Below, piece by piece: positions 50,445-59,543 of a DNA stretch of 64,000 nucleotides. Position 1 is the first letter of the stretch; each line of letters starts with the position of its first letter. Below the pieces are notes generated by a model. It searched no databases and was not told the DNA's origin. It saw only the letters and a program-made list of their open reading frames with translations. This DNA is from a virus, in IMG/VR virus record IMGVR_UViG_3300048121_001678, positions 186,001 through 250,000 of that record. One strand, 5' to 3'. The translations under genes and the position numbers were made by a program.

Positions 50445-51209
50445 TTATAACCCCTTATCTCTTTTAATGTCATCATCGGTTGGTTCGGTTAATGAGTTAC
50501 CCAAATCCTGAAATCTAGACTGACCTGTATAATCAATTTTAGTTGCAATTGCAGAAATATTAGAAATAAACATCTCTCTTATATCTGAACGGGGGTGAGA
50601 GGAAATTACTGATGATAAAAATTCATCACTAACAATTACATTCTTTTTAAGTTTTGGTAAGTGCTGTTCAACTAATTTTTCAATACCGGCTCTTTTAATA
50701 ATGTAAGTATGTGTGTTATAAAATGCAGATGGTCTAATAAAGTGTTTCTTACCAATCCTTTTACTATCAATTAGTTTTTTAAAAATTCTGTGTAATGAAT
50801 TGTGTGACATTAAGCAAAGGTCCCATTCGTAGTCATCCATTTCGTCGAATATTGACCAATCTATTGGTATACGAGGGATAAAATCATCTTCTAAAATCAT
50901 AATAGTATTGTAACCATTCTTATGAGCGTCCTCCCAACACCGAGTATGTGAAATCATTCCACCCGCTTCACCATATGTTGTCGGTCTATTCCAAAAATCA
51001 TACTTAATTTTACTCTCAGGTAGTTCCCATCCTTTATACAGGGTATATTCATCACCTTCCTCTTTAATTAACCTTTTTCCCACATAACCCTCAAACACTT
51101 CAACATCACAACCAAATGGTAATGGTAACATCTCAGCTCTCTGAAGTAACTCCTCAATATATTCTTTTCTGTGGTCAATAGAAATAATGTAGACTTTATC
51201 GATATACAT
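50445..51209 (-). CDS. GT25-family glycosyltransferase
   Basis: A 254-residue protein. DKVYIISIDHRKEYIEELLQ at the start, GGMISHTRCWEDAHKNGYNT and IMILEDDFIP are the order of motifs seen in GT25 enzymes of lipooligosaccharide synthesis, with the DDF as metal site. It is separate from the main sugar island and on the late strand. It may modify a virion protein or host surface. Confidence 0.8.
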   Translation of the reverse strand: MYIDKVYIISIDHRKEYIEELLQRAEMLPLPFGCDVEVFEGYVGKRLIKEEGDEYTLYKGWELPESKIKYDFWNRPTTYGEAGGMISHTRCWEDAHKNGYNTIMILEDDFIPRIPIDWSIFDEMDDYEWDLCLMSHNSLHRIFKKLIDSKRIGKKHFIRPSAFYNTHTYIIKRAGIEKLVEQHLPKLKKNVIVSDEFLSSVISSHPRSDIREMFISNISAIATKIDYTGQSRFQDLGNSLTEPTDDDIKRDKGL

Positions 51210-51253
51210 AAATTACTTTTTTAATTAAAAATAGTATTTGTTATAAAATAATA

Positions 51254-51274
51254 AACCCACCTAAGAGGTGGGTT
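51254..51274 (-). terminator. Terminator of the endolysin gene
   Basis: Stem AACCCACCT / AGGTGGGTT with a 3-base loop; on the minus strand it lies 24 bases after the endolysin stop and is followed by TATTATTTT. Confidence 0.75.
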
Positions 51275-51297
51275 CACTATGTGTCGTATTTAGTGTC

Positions 51298-52179
51298 TTA
51301 TAAGGACATTAACATGTCCAATAACTCTTGTTGTGGGAACATATCCACTTTATCTTTACGGGTGTTTGTGTGTGTCCACAAACCTTTAACCTTACCGTAG
51401 TATGCGTCCTCATTCCATTCGAATGCATCTGCACCTTTATCTTTAATCAATGATGGTAATCCTGCTCTAATATCAATACCGTCTCTATCACCAATCCATA
51501 ATATCCACTTTCTTAACGCTTCAATTTGTTCGTCAGAATAACGATGCCACGTTTTGTGACCTCTAAATTCTTTATCAAGTGTAACTATTTGTGACTCAGC
51601 AACAGATGTTCCAGCATATGTTTTACCATTCTTAATCCATCCAAAGTTACAAACCTCAATGGCAACTGAGTTAACGTGCATCTTTTGTGAACCATTTTTA
51701 CCTAAGTGCCAACCGTAATTACCTTCAGGGAAAGCTTGTACCATTACACCGTCATATGTGTCATCATTACCCTTTACTGATTGACCACCCAGTACAAATT
51801 CCGTGGCAACTGCACCTCTACTGTCTCTACCCCACGAATCAATACATTTATAAGGATTATTCCAACCTGCAGTGTGGTGTAAAAATAACCATTCAGGTTT
51901 AATTGGACCTTCTTTATATTCACCCTTAGGTAAAAAATGTTGGTTTATCATCAAACCATTATCAGTGGTATAAGACTGTTCAGAATTATCTGTAGTTGCT
52001 AGACCCATTGCGTCCCAAGTTTTTGGACCTACTATCCCGTCAGAAACCAAACCATTATCCATTTGCCATTTTTTAACAGTTAACTCTGTACCTTTACCAA
52101 AAATACCATCGGTAGTTATATTGAAGAATTCTTGTAGAGTTTTCACTTCTTTACCTCTTGAACCTATTTTTAAAATCAT
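51298..52179 (-). CDS. Endolysin: peptidoglycan-binding domain plus N-acetylmuramoyl-L-alanine amidase
   Basis: A 293-residue two-domain protein. Residues 1-62 are a PG-binding module (GSRGKEVKTLQEFFNITTDG; GIVGPKTWDAMG). Residues about 90-240 are an Amidase_2-type domain: WLFLHHTAGW with the zinc His, YGWHLGK, SVAIEVCNFG and GHKTWHRYSDEQ. It cuts the bond between muramic acid and the peptide stem for lysis. It has no signal peptide, so a holin or membrane disruptor is needed; none was recognised. A late-like motif (plus strand 52206-52213, CATAAATA) lies 26 bases upstream. Confidence 0.9.
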   Translation of the reverse strand: MILKIGSRGKEVKTLQEFFNITTDGIFGKGTELTVKKWQMDNGLVSDGIVGPKTWDAMGLATTDNSEQSYTTDNGLMINQHFLPKGEYKEGPIKPEWLFLHHTAGWNNPYKCIDSWGRDSRGAVATEFVLGGQSVKGNDDTYDGVMVQAFPEGNYGWHLGKNGSQKMHVNSVAIEVCNFGWIKNGKTYAGTSVAESQIVTLDKEFRGHKTWHRYSDEQIEALRKWILWIGDRDGIDIRAGLPSLIKDKGADAFEWNEDAYYGKVKGLWTHTNTRKDKVDMFPQQELLDMLMSL

Positions 52180-52271
52180 ATTATATTATTTAAAAGTTTA
52201 TTTACCATAAATATATCTTTGATTATGAAATTTATTATCTTTACCGTTATATGGTTATCAAATTAAATTAA

Positions 52272-52763
52272 ATGAATGTAGTATTAGTCCTAAACTCAGA
52301 CTTTACACCACACAACGTAACAACATTACGAAGAGGTTTTGTATTAGTGGAAAAAGGTAAAGCTGAGATATTGAAAAAAGGTGATGATATAATAACAACA
52401 TCAGGTAACTTTGTTAGACCCTTAGTTATTCGATTAGTTAATTATGTTAGATATCGAGCAAGGAACTTAGGTGTGAACCGTAAACGACTATTTAAAAGAG
52501 ATAGATACCAATGTGGTTATTGTGGTTCTAAAAATAATTTAACAATCGACCATATAATTCCTAAATCCAGAGGGGGGTTAAATACTTGGGATAATTTGGT
52601 GACATCATGTTTTAGATGTAATAGTATTAAGGATAATAAAACACCTTCAGAAGCGGGAATGAGATTAAGGATTAAACCTTATACACCCACATTATTCTCA
52701 CGTGTTATCGACGATACTGTTGAGTCAATATGGGAATCATTTAAAAAAGAAGTGTTTAAATAA
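52272..52763 (+). CDS. HNH endonuclease
   Basis: A 163-residue protein. YQCGYCGSKNNLTIDHIIPK, then GGLNTWDNLVTSCFRCNSIK is a complete HNH motif with two CxxC zinc pairs. The N-terminus (MNVVLVLNSDFTPHNVTTLR) matches a widespread bacterial HNH family rather than an intron homing enzyme, and no neighbouring gene is interrupted. It could be a nicking enzyme for DNA metabolism or a mobile gene. Confidence 0.85.
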   Translation: MNVVLVLNSDFTPHNVTTLRRGFVLVEKGKAEILKKGDDIITTSGNFVRPLVIRLVNYVRYRARNLGVNRKRLFKRDRYQCGYCGSKNNLTIDHIIPKSRGGLNTWDNLVTSCFRCNSIKDNKTPSEAGMRLRIKPYTPTLFSRVIDDTVESIWESFKKEVFK

Positions 52764-52790
52764 AAAAAGGTGTTCTCACGAACACCTTCC
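52762..52790. terminator. Probable terminator after the HNH gene
   Basis: Stem AAGGTGTTC / GAACACCTT with loop TCAC, preceded by seven A and followed by a weak T stretch. Confidence 0.6.
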
Positions 52791-52823
52791 TTAGATAAAC
52801 TCACCTCCTTTCCTTTGGTTTGT

Positions 52824-53411
52824 TTATGATACGATATTATCTCTAATATCCATCATCTTTCGTTCCATGTTTGAGTTTATATCTCCCATTAAAGGACTCA
52901 ACATGTCTACAAACATATCTTCTAATTCTTTTTCATTATTTGGGTCTTGAGCCAACTTAGCAACTTTACTTTTCATAAATTCAGGTAATGTTTCTAAATA
53001 ACCAAGTGAGAAATCTTCACTATAAACTTTAGCTAGTTTCGATGCTAAAAATCTTGGTTCAGTAAACAACTTAGTTACATCGTCAACATCAGTTTCACCA
53101 ATCGCCTTCTCAATTACCTTTTGTTCAAAATCACCAATATTTAATTTACTCATTAAAAACTCACTCAACTTACTCTTCACTGTTTCCATAAATTGTGGTC
53201 CGTCATCTTGAAACATTTGATTCAAAACTGAAATAAGATTTTCATTAATAAGTTTAGTGTCGAACTTCTGAGTTCTCATATATTTTATTTCAGACACCAA
53301 TTTAGGGAATGTCTTAGTATTACTTAATCTTCTATTAATAATTGAAGACTCGGTAATTCTCTTTTCTCTTTTTTCTTCTATTTCTAAAAGATGTTTTTTA
53401 AGGTTTTTCAT
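52824..53411 (-). CDS. Late helical protein
   Basis: A 195-residue protein. The N-terminus MKNLKKHLLEIEEKREKRIT-E-SSI contains L-L-E and I-T-E sites. The rest is helical with Leu/Lys/Glu patterns (FDTKLINENLISVLNQMFQD; DMLSPLMGDINSNMERKMMD). No family recognised. It follows 53413-54804 by one base and lies in a block of similar late genes. Confidence 0.6.
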   Translation of the reverse strand: MKNLKKHLLEIEEKREKRITESSIINRRLSNTKTFPKLVSEIKYMRTQKFDTKLINENLISVLNQMFQDDGPQFMETVKSKLSEFLMSKLNIGDFEQKVIEKAIGETDVDDVTKLFTEPRFLASKLAKVYSEDFSLGYLETLPEFMKSKVAKLAQDPNNEKELEDMFVDMLSPLMGDINSNMERKMMDIRDNIVS

Positions 53412-53412
53412 A

Positions 53413-54804
53413 TTATTTTTTTAACGATATTACGTCATTATCAGTACCAACGGTTTGATTATTATAGTTAATCATAAATAGTCCTGAATTAGGGTCTTGT
53501 GCCCATTTATTACTACCTATCTCATTTAACTTATCACCTATCTTTGAGAAATCTAATCTTCCTCCGAAATCGTGTTGTCTTCTACATCTATATACTTGTT
53601 TAGCAGCACTTCTTCTTTCTTCGTCAGACATATCGAAATCACCTATTTTACCGATTTCATAATATTGCTCAATCATTTCTTTACATTGTTTTTTAGTAAT
53701 TGATTGTAACTCAGATAGTTCTTTAATTGATTTAGTTCTATTACCAACACTAATACCGTCTCTCTTTAGTTTATACATTTTAAACTCTTTAAATGGTTCA
53801 AAATCTTCTGAATATTTTGACTTAACATCCATCTCCTGATACATATCAGGGTTAATAGGTCTTAATACCGCATAACCCTCATTGTTCAAACTTTTAATTA
53901 TTCTTTTTTGACGGGCAGTAAAATGCTTACTAACTAAATCAGTTACTGAGTCGATACCCTCGGATGATGCCTTTTTATAGATGTCATTTAATAATTTATT
54001 ATTTTCCACACCTAACTCTTCCTCAGGTCTCTTTTCATCTGTCTTAACAGCCGGTTTATCATCTGTCTTAATAGATGTCTTAATAGAGTCTTTATCAGGA
54101 CCACTTACGGGTTCACTGACATTTGGTAATCTATTATAACTAACTACCGCGTTATTCTTACCACCTGGACCACCAACTAGTTTAAAGCCCCCACTATTAT
54201 CATATTGTATATATACTTGTTCAGGTTTTGTTGAGTAACCCTGTTCTAATAGTACTTTTTCCAAACCTTTAGCCTCAACAATATCGTATGATAACTTATA
54301 AACGTTATCAGGGGTATATTCCACATAAAACGGATATATTCCCCTATCCCTAACCATATAATCAATTAAATAATTAATAAATGTATCATCTACCTTTGAC
54401 ATATCAAGGTCCTTTAATTCATCACCTAATTCTCTTTTTAAACGACCTAATGTTCTTGATTTTACAATTTCACGGTCAGTATCTTTAAGTTTATTTAAAA
54501 GATTATTTTTTTCCCTATCAAAAACACCAAAAATATCAAACATCTCAGACATTCTCTGTGAAAGCTTAACCTCTTTTGAGTCGTCAGGTGTAGGTGTTGG
54601 AGTTCTTGTTGGTGTAGGTGTTGATGGGTCAGGTGTTTGCTGAGGGTCAACTTCTTTTGCTTTATACATTTGGAATCCATTGACAGTGATAATATCGTGA
54701 GTGGTTGATGAATAATTATTAGGCCTCTCTAAAGACCATCCATCAGACTCTGCAGACGTAACGCTATTATACTGTTGTTCTAAAATTATACTTAATCCTT
54801 TCAT
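53413..54804 (-). CDS. Late protein with capsid-targeting-like N-terminus
   Basis: A 463-residue protein. MKGLSIILE-QQYNS gives an I-L-E-Q site at residues 7-10. Residues 58-76 are Pro/Thr-rich (TPDPSTPTPTRTPTPTPDDS), a likely linker. The remainder is basic and helical (KKQCKEMIEQYYEIGK; SAAKQVYRCRRQHDFGGRLD). Function unknown. The upstream neighbour ends 7 bases away. Confidence 0.6.
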   Translation of the reverse strand: MKGLSIILEQQYNSVTSAESDGWSLERPNNYSSTTHDIITVNGFQMYKAKEVDPQQTPDPSTPTPTRTPTPTPDDSKEVKLSQRMSEMFDIFGVFDREKNNLLNKLKDTDREIVKSRTLGRLKRELGDELKDLDMSKVDDTFINYLIDYMVRDRGIYPFYVEYTPDNVYKLSYDIVEAKGLEKVLLEQGYSTKPEQVYIQYDNSGGFKLVGGPGGKNNAVVSYNRLPNVSEPVSGPDKDSIKTSIKTDDKPAVKTDEKRPEEELGVENNKLLNDIYKKASSEGIDSVTDLVSKHFTARQKRIIKSLNNEGYAVLRPINPDMYQEMDVKSKYSEDFEPFKEFKMYKLKRDGISVGNRTKSIKELSELQSITKKQCKEMIEQYYEIGKIGDFDMSDEERRSAAKQVYRCRRQHDFGGRLDFSKIGDKLNEIGSNKWAQDPNSGLFMINYNNQTVGTDNDVISLKK

Positions 54805-54811
54805 ATTATAC

Positions 54812-55981
54812 CTATTGTTCTTTTGATGTTATTTTTCCTTTTTCCAAAGTTACACTATAATCCTGTGGTCCTCTAACTTGGGCATTTTTACCATCCTGAC
54901 TTATGTAAATTTTAAACTCATTATTAAATGTAGGTTCATCAATAGGATACATATTTATCAGATGTTCTCTCACATTTGATTGTGTCAATTCACCAATTTC
55001 TCCTGTTGCGTTTGAAAACATATCTTTAATCCATGCAATATCACCCCAATTATTGAACCTTGCCAATGTTGAATACCATAATAACGCACCCAGAGAAGGT
55101 CCAAGACTAAATCCACTAATAACGGTGAGTAGTTTTTTCCACATGGGTAGTTTTGACCACCATGATGGATTGATTTCATTAACTCTTTTAAGTTCGGTCA
55201 ATATATCTGGGTCAATTCTTCTAGAAGAAGAAATTGCGTCTGACATTAATTTATTATATTCAGTATCTGAAATATCTTTTAGGAATGAACCTTTTTTTCT
55301 CGCATTTTTGATGAATTCTTTGAACGCTTTTTCATTTCTTGCAACCATTTCTTTTGTTGTTTTAGAAACAGCATCAGTAGGTATATTATCAACAACACTT
55401 GCACTCTTCAATAGGTCATCGACCGCATTATCTAAATTAGAAATAACGTTTTTATTTATAAAGTCACTATATTTTGAATCAAATTCAGACTTGAAGTCCC
55501 TAACTAATTTTGACTTAATTTCATCAGCACCTTCTAAGTATGGTAATTCATCTAATTTATCTGAATAATATTTTATAATCTTATTACGTTGGTCCATAGT
55601 GATTTGACCCATGCTATCAACTTTTGCAAATATTTTTGAACCAATCTCATCGAAATTAGAACCAAAAAACTTACCTGATTTCATAAACTTAACTAAGTCA
55701 TCCACATTATCAATTGTTGATTTTGATAATATTTCTAATACATCGTCAGAAAGGTTATCAATTCCATCTGTATCAATTCTTCTGATGACATCATCTATTT
55801 GATTATCTGTTAAGTTGAATAACTTAGTTAATGGGTCCAACAAATCATCTGATGTTTTTAGTACTTTCTTTACTAAAGGTTTTGGTAACGGTATTGGTTG
55901 TTCAACTAATAATTTACTCGATAAACCCATAATTTCATGGATTCGATTAATATCTTCATTAATTATTTTTTTATTTTTCAT
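54812..55981 (-). CDS. Late protein with capsid-targeting-like N-terminus and one membrane segment
   Basis: A 389-residue protein starting MKNKKIINEDINRIHEIMGL and SSKLLVE-QPI, with an L-V-E-Q site at about residues 24-27. The middle is coiled-coil-like. Residues about 284-308 (KLLTVISGFSLGPSLGALLW) form a likely transmembrane helix. If packaged and injected, it could act in the host membrane during DNA entry. A late-like motif lies 21 bases upstream. Confidence 0.6.
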   Translation of the reverse strand: MKNKKIINEDINRIHEIMGLSSKLLVEQPIPLPKPLVKKVLKTSDDLLDPLTKLFNLTDNQIDDVIRRIDTDGIDNLSDDVLEILSKSTIDNVDDLVKFMKSGKFFGSNFDEIGSKIFAKVDSMGQITMDQRNKIIKYYSDKLDELPYLEGADEIKSKLVRDFKSEFDSKYSDFINKNVISNLDNAVDDLLKSASVVDNIPTDAVSKTTKEMVARNEKAFKEFIKNARKKGSFLKDISDTEYNKLMSDAISSSRRIDPDILTELKRVNEINPSWWSKLPMWKKLLTVISGFSLGPSLGALLWYSTLARFNNWGDIAWIKDMFSNATGEIGELTQSNVREHLINMYPIDEPTFNNEFKIYISQDGKNAQVRGPQDYSVTLEKGKITSKEQ

Positions 55982-56028
55982 ATAATTTCTTTAATTACTA
56001 ATAATAAATAGTTTTATTTATTATAAAT

Positions 56029-57270
56029 TTATAAGTTTGCTAGTTCACTATCCATATTACTTAATACTTTATTAATATATTCAACTTTTTCTTCGTCCGT
56101 GGTTTCAATCACCTTTCCAATCGAAATTTGTACACTTTCCTTAATTTCTGTTGATTCATTAACCATTTGAGATAATAAATCTTTTTGAAACTTTTCTTTT
56201 TCTTTTTCAGATAGTTTAACGTATTCTTCAGGTAACTCAACTCTTCTGTAATCCAATCCTTTAATTTCGACACCTAAAATTTTACCAATTTGCATAAAAG
56301 TGAGGAGTCCACCTCCTAACGCAGCTACTCTCCAAGTTGCTCTCCATGGGAGTAGACCAACTTTAGTAAAATATAATAACGCACCTATTAATTTCTTACC
56401 CGTATATTTTGACAAAGATTTTGAAATTAAACTACTTAGTTTCGAATATGCTTGGACATTTTTACCTATCCAATCAGCATTCTTTTCAAGTTCCATACTA
56501 AGCTTTCTTTCCATTGGTGATAAATCTAAACCCTTTGATACTTTATTTAAAAAGGTTTTAAGTGCACCAGATGTGAACTTTTTTACAAAAGGAATTTTAT
56601 TCAATAACATACCACCAGGTATAACTGCAAACGCAGCACCAATACCTGCCGATTCATAATCCTTCTCTTTAACATATAATGCGATATCCGCAGCTTCTAA
56701 AACACCGGCAATAGCAAGACCACCGATTCCACCTGTTGCCACAGTAACGATAAGTGCACCTATAGGTAATACCCAATGCCAAAAATCTTCAGGTAATGGA
56801 GGTGATGTTTGACGCTCTTCCCAATCTTCTAAATCTGATTTATAAACCTTCATTAATAGACCCTTACCTTTAATACCTTTACAAGATGTCCTATATTGGG
56901 AACAACTACATATTTTATTATCCTTACAAAGTCTTTTTAATCGTGGAGATGTGTACGTTACAAAGTAATCTAATTTATTCATCATCACCTTCTTGTCATA
57001 TGATGACATATTTGATGAGTATACAATGTCTTGGTGAGATGGAGGACTAGGTTTATTTTTACCTGTGTAGTTTAACATTAATCCAGGTGGTATTGACTTT
57101 CCATCAGGCATCAAACCTAAATACTGAGGGTCAACTCTAGTGTTATCTGACTGCATAGTCCTATCAGGAATATTAAACTGCTGTTCCTGAATATTCTCAT
57201 TAAGGGTTTTAGACGAATCGTAATTCATCTTTAATAATATATCTTTTAATATTTGTTCATTATCTACCAT
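56029..57270 (-). CDS. Late membrane-active protein with internal-head-like N-terminus
   Basis: A 413-residue protein. The N-terminal 33 residues contain L-N-E and I-Q-E-Q sites (SSKTLNENIQEQQFNIPD). Residues 125-145 have three Cys (CKDNKICSCSQYRTSCKGIK). Residues about 165-205 are hydrophobic (HWVLPIGALIVTVATGGIGG), followed by ADIALYVKEKDYESAGIGAA and FAVIPGGMLLNKIPFVKK, which recall the membrane-linked part of polymorphic toxins and predatory phage proteins. A second hydrophobic stretch lies near residue 320. No toxin domain follows. Confidence 0.6.
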   Translation of the reverse strand: MVDNEQILKDILLKMNYDSSKTLNENIQEQQFNIPDRTMQSDNTRVDPQYLGLMPDGKSIPPGLMLNYTGKNKPSPPSHQDIVYSSNMSSYDKKVMMNKLDYFVTYTSPRLKRLCKDNKICSCSQYRTSCKGIKGKGLLMKVYKSDLEDWEERQTSPPLPEDFWHWVLPIGALIVTVATGGIGGLAIAGVLEAADIALYVKEKDYESAGIGAAFAVIPGGMLLNKIPFVKKFTSGALKTFLNKVSKGLDLSPMERKLSMELEKNADWIGKNVQAYSKLSSLISKSLSKYTGKKLIGALLYFTKVGLLPWRATWRVAALGGGLLTFMQIGKILGVEIKGLDYRRVELPEEYVKLSEKEKEKFQKDLLSQMVNESTEIKESVQISIGKVIETTDEEKVEYINKVLSNMDSELANL

Positions 57271-57557
57271 AATGGGTTTCCTTTGCCTCTATTTATTCCT
57301 GAGTCCCATTTAGACGTACCGTCAATTGGATTGGCTTTACCTCTTGTTAATCCTGTTTCCCATGTTGTCATTGATGGTCCTGATGGTGCTGGTTCTCCAT
57401 CATCTTGCTCATCAATTTCACCTTCAGTTTCATCATCAGGATAACAATCACATCCATCGTCATAACCTTCAGGACCTTTATACATTGGACTATTAGGTTC
57501 TTCATCGATACCCATGACTTCCTTAATACGTGAAATATCTTCTTTTAATAACCCCAT
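57264..57557 (-). CDS. Small acidic late protein with duplicated C-terminal motif
   Basis: A 97-residue protein. MGLLKEDISRIKEVMGIDE-EPN has an I-D-E site and resembles the start of the protein 54812-55981 (EDINRIHEIMG). The C-terminus has two copies of a 15-residue motif: TTWETGLTRGKANPI and SKWDSGINRGKGNPL. It overlaps the next gene by 7 bases. A late promoter motif lies 15 bases upstream. Confidence 0.6.
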   Translation of the reverse strand: MGLLKEDISRIKEVMGIDEEPNSPMYKGPEGYDDGCDCYPDDETEGEIDEQDDGEPAPSGPSMTTWETGLTRGKANPIDGTSKWDSGINRGKGNPLW

Positions 57558-57572
57558 TAGGAAACATTTCTA

Positions 57573-57580
57573 TATAAATA
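57573..57580 (-). promoter_or_regulatory. Late-type promoter motif (TATTTATA)
   Basis: CTATTTATATAG on the minus strand, 15 bases before the ATG at 57557; it may drive the block down to 52824. Confidence 0.6.
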
Positions 57581-57617
57581 GTTAGTTTTATTAAAAAATA
57601 GTTTGTATATTCGTTTT

Positions 57618-57875
57618 ATGAAGAACAAATATAACATTAATGAATCGGTTTATGATTGCAAAACTAAAGAAGTGAAAACCATTAAGGATTTTGAATTTTT
57701 TGAATCTATGGTTTTATATTACTTTGATGGAGGTGGGGCATCTCCAGAGTCAAAATTATTATCACCAATTTTCATGGAGTTTATGAATGTCGTAAACACG
57801 TCAATGGAAGAAAAAGAAAAAGAAATTGATAACGTATTAAAAAATATAACTAACGAACTAAACGAATTAGTCTAA
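57618..57875 (+). CDS. Unknown small protein
   Basis: An 85-residue protein starting MKNKYNINESVYDCKTKEVK. A promoter-like TATATTCG lies at 57606-57613, so the transcript would start almost at this ATG; the in-frame ATG at 57603 lies inside the promoter and is rejected. The last 30 residues are a charged helix. It shares one base with the lipoprotein start (TAATG), so they are expressed together. Confidence 0.6.
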   Translation: MKNKYNINESVYDCKTKEVKTIKDFEFFESMVLYYFDGGGASPESKLLSPIFMEFMNVVNTSMEEKEKEIDNVLKNITNELNELV

Positions 57876-58381
57876 TGAAGAAATTACTATATCTATTACC
57901 CTTATTATTATTTGGTTGCGAAAAGTCGTACCCTACTTATCCAAACTTAGATGGGGAGTACGTAATTGACCACGTAATTGTATTAACTGAAGACCAAGTA
58001 TACGGATGGAGAGAGGACACTGTGTACCATTATGGTAGTTTTAATCTATTTGAACCTCAAACACCGTTGGATACATTCTTAGTAGGTGTAACACGTTTTA
58101 AGGTAACCGACAATAATAGAACGTTCTATTGGAATAAAGACACCACAGTATTTGGTAATCCGTGGTCGTCAAGGGCGGAATGTACGGTACGTCAAGATAT
58201 TTTATCAGGTCAATGGGATGTAATGTCAGTTCATTTCTTTAACACTAACACGGTAAGTAGGGTATATGAAATATCATATGTGGGCATTGATGAGTTTTCT
58301 GTGTGGCAAACACAATACCCCTACAAGGCGGAAGGACCACAACATAAAATAAGGTACCACTTCAAAGAAGTAGGACCATAA
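57875..58381 (+). CDS. Lipoprotein
   Basis: A 168-residue protein. MKKLLYLLPLLLFGC-EKSY is a signal peptide with lipobox L-F-G-C. The mature part is beta-rich with many aromatic residues (YGWREDTVYHYGSFNLF; FHFKEVGP-like end), resembling small Bacteroidetes lipoproteins. It is likely placed in the inner or outer membrane during infection. Role unknown. Confidence 0.75.
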   Translation: MKKLLYLLPLLLFGCEKSYPTYPNLDGEYVIDHVIVLTEDQVYGWREDTVYHYGSFNLFEPQTPLDTFLVGVTRFKVTDNNRTFYWNKDTTVFGNPWSSRAECTVRQDILSGQWDVMSVHFFNTNTVSRVYEISYVGIDEFSVWQTQYPYKAEGPQHKIRYHFKEVGP

Positions 58382-58382
58382 T

Positions 58383-58413
58383 AAAAGGAGGTGAAAACCT
58401 CCTTTTATTTTTT
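58383..58413. terminator. Bidirectional terminator
   Basis: Stem TAAAAGGAGGT / ACCTCCTTTTA, loop GAAA, followed by TTTTTTT; it overlaps the end of the convergent gene at 58405. Confidence 0.85.
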
Positions 58414-58872
58414 TAACATTTGTTGTATTGTTTCGATATTTTGAATGAACTTCTCAGGATTATCTTTAACCCATTGTTTTACACTTTCAGGTAGGTGAGA
58501 TTTCTCCACTTCCTCCATCATCACTATTTTCATCGTTTTTCCCTGACTCTCCGACTCCACCATAACGTCACCAAAAGCACCGTATAACTTTCTTCTTAAT
58601 GTTGGTACTCCACTTTCAAAGGTTATATTGTAACCATTTTTTTTAGCCCATTGGCTTAATTGTTTCGTATCAAGAATATTATTTTTTTTAAAGGGGAAGT
58701 TTTTAATTAACCTTTCAGGGTCACCTTTAACACCAAATATCTTTAAAGATGGACTAACAACTACGGTAATACTATTCTCATCAAAACCAAAAAATGTTGG
58801 TTTCGACAATTTAATTCTACCAAGTAGTTTAACCAATAAATCATTTATATTGTCCATACTAATAAATATCAT
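58405..58872 (-). CDS. Unknown protein
   Basis: A 155-residue protein. FFGFDENSITVVVSPSLKIF and TMKIVMMEEVEKSHLPESVK are notable; the C-terminus is helical. The start at 58872 overlaps the previous stop (TAATG), favouring it; ATG 58857 follows a late-like motif (AATAAATA on the plus strand, 58861-58868) by 3 bases and is the alternative. No family recognised. Confidence 0.55.
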   Translation of the reverse strand: MIFISMDNINDLLVKLLGRIKLSKPTFFGFDENSITVVVSPSLKIFGVKGDPERLIKNFPFKKNNILDTKQLSQWAKKNGYNITFESGVPTLRRKLYGAFGDVMVESESQGKTMKIVMMEEVEKSHLPESVKQWVKDNPEKFIQNIETIQQMLKK

Positions 58873-59177
58873 TAAAGATATTCTTCACCAGGTAAATTTC
58901 CTTCAACTAAATAATATTCGTTAATAAAAGACAATAATTCATCCTCATCTATATAAAACTCATCCTCATCGTAATCTACTCCCCATTCATCATCTTCAAA
59001 ATCATCTGAAAACTCACCAAAGTCTATAGAGTCATCATAACCATACTCTTTAAGTTTTTCATATTCTATTGTATCTGTTCTCATTTTATCATAATCATCT
59101 CCAAGACATTTGAACTCAACTCTAATGACGTTAGACTCTTTACTTATAAAATGTGATATTATTTCAACTATTTCCAT
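58872..59177 (-). CDS. Small strongly acidic protein
   Basis: A 101-residue protein. The first 35 residues look globular (EIVEIISHFISKESNVIRVE). Residues 50-85 are dominated by Asp and Glu (DSIDFGEFSDDFEDDEWGVD). It ends FINEYYLVEGNLPGEEYL, like the end of the divergent gene at 59226. It may mimic nucleic acid or simply be acidic; unknown. Confidence 0.6.
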   Translation of the reverse strand: MEIVEIISHFISKESNVIRVEFKCLGDDYDKMRTDTIEYEKLKEYGYDDSIDFGEFSDDFEDDEWGVDYDEDEFYIDEDELLSFINEYYLVEGNLPGEEYL

Positions 59178-59225
59178 TTCTATTTTCTAAAATTTGTTTT
59201 ATCCTTTATATAAAATATATCAAAA

Positions 59226-59543
59226 ATGAATAAAAACCAATTAATTATTGAAGACTATGATATTTTCGATACTGAATTATCTGTATATTTCTCAGTTAAT
59301 CAAGAGTTAGACGTTAGAGAAGGTATAATAGATATCGATGAATTAGATACATGGCTTGAAAGTATGGGACATTATGAGATGTCTGAAGATTGTTGGGATT
59401 ATGCTACTGAATCACATTACACCAAAGATTGGACTATAGATTTTTATGAATATAAATCAGAGTTTTTAAGTGTCGACGACATAGTTGAGTTTACACATGA
59501 TTATTATAAAGATAAAGCATTACCAAATTTTGTGGAAGAATGA
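59226..59543 (+). CDS. Small acidic protein, possible paralogue of its divergent neighbour
   Basis: A 105-residue acidic protein (IEDYDIFDTELSVYFSVNQE; IIDIDELDTWLESMGHYEMS). The end, VEFTHDYYKDKALPNFVEE, resembles the end of the gene at 58872-59177 in spacing. Its stop overlaps the next ATG by 4 bases. No family known. Confidence 0.6.
   Translation: MNKNQLIIEDYDIFDTELSVYFSVNQELDVREGIIDIDELDTWLESMGHYEMSEDCWDYATESHYTKDWTIDFYEYKSEFLSVDDIVEFTHDYYKDKALPNFVEE

Noticed and set aside
52272-52763. Homing endonuclease inside an intron
   Set aside because: The HNH gene stands alone between intact genes, with no split gene or intron structure nearby.
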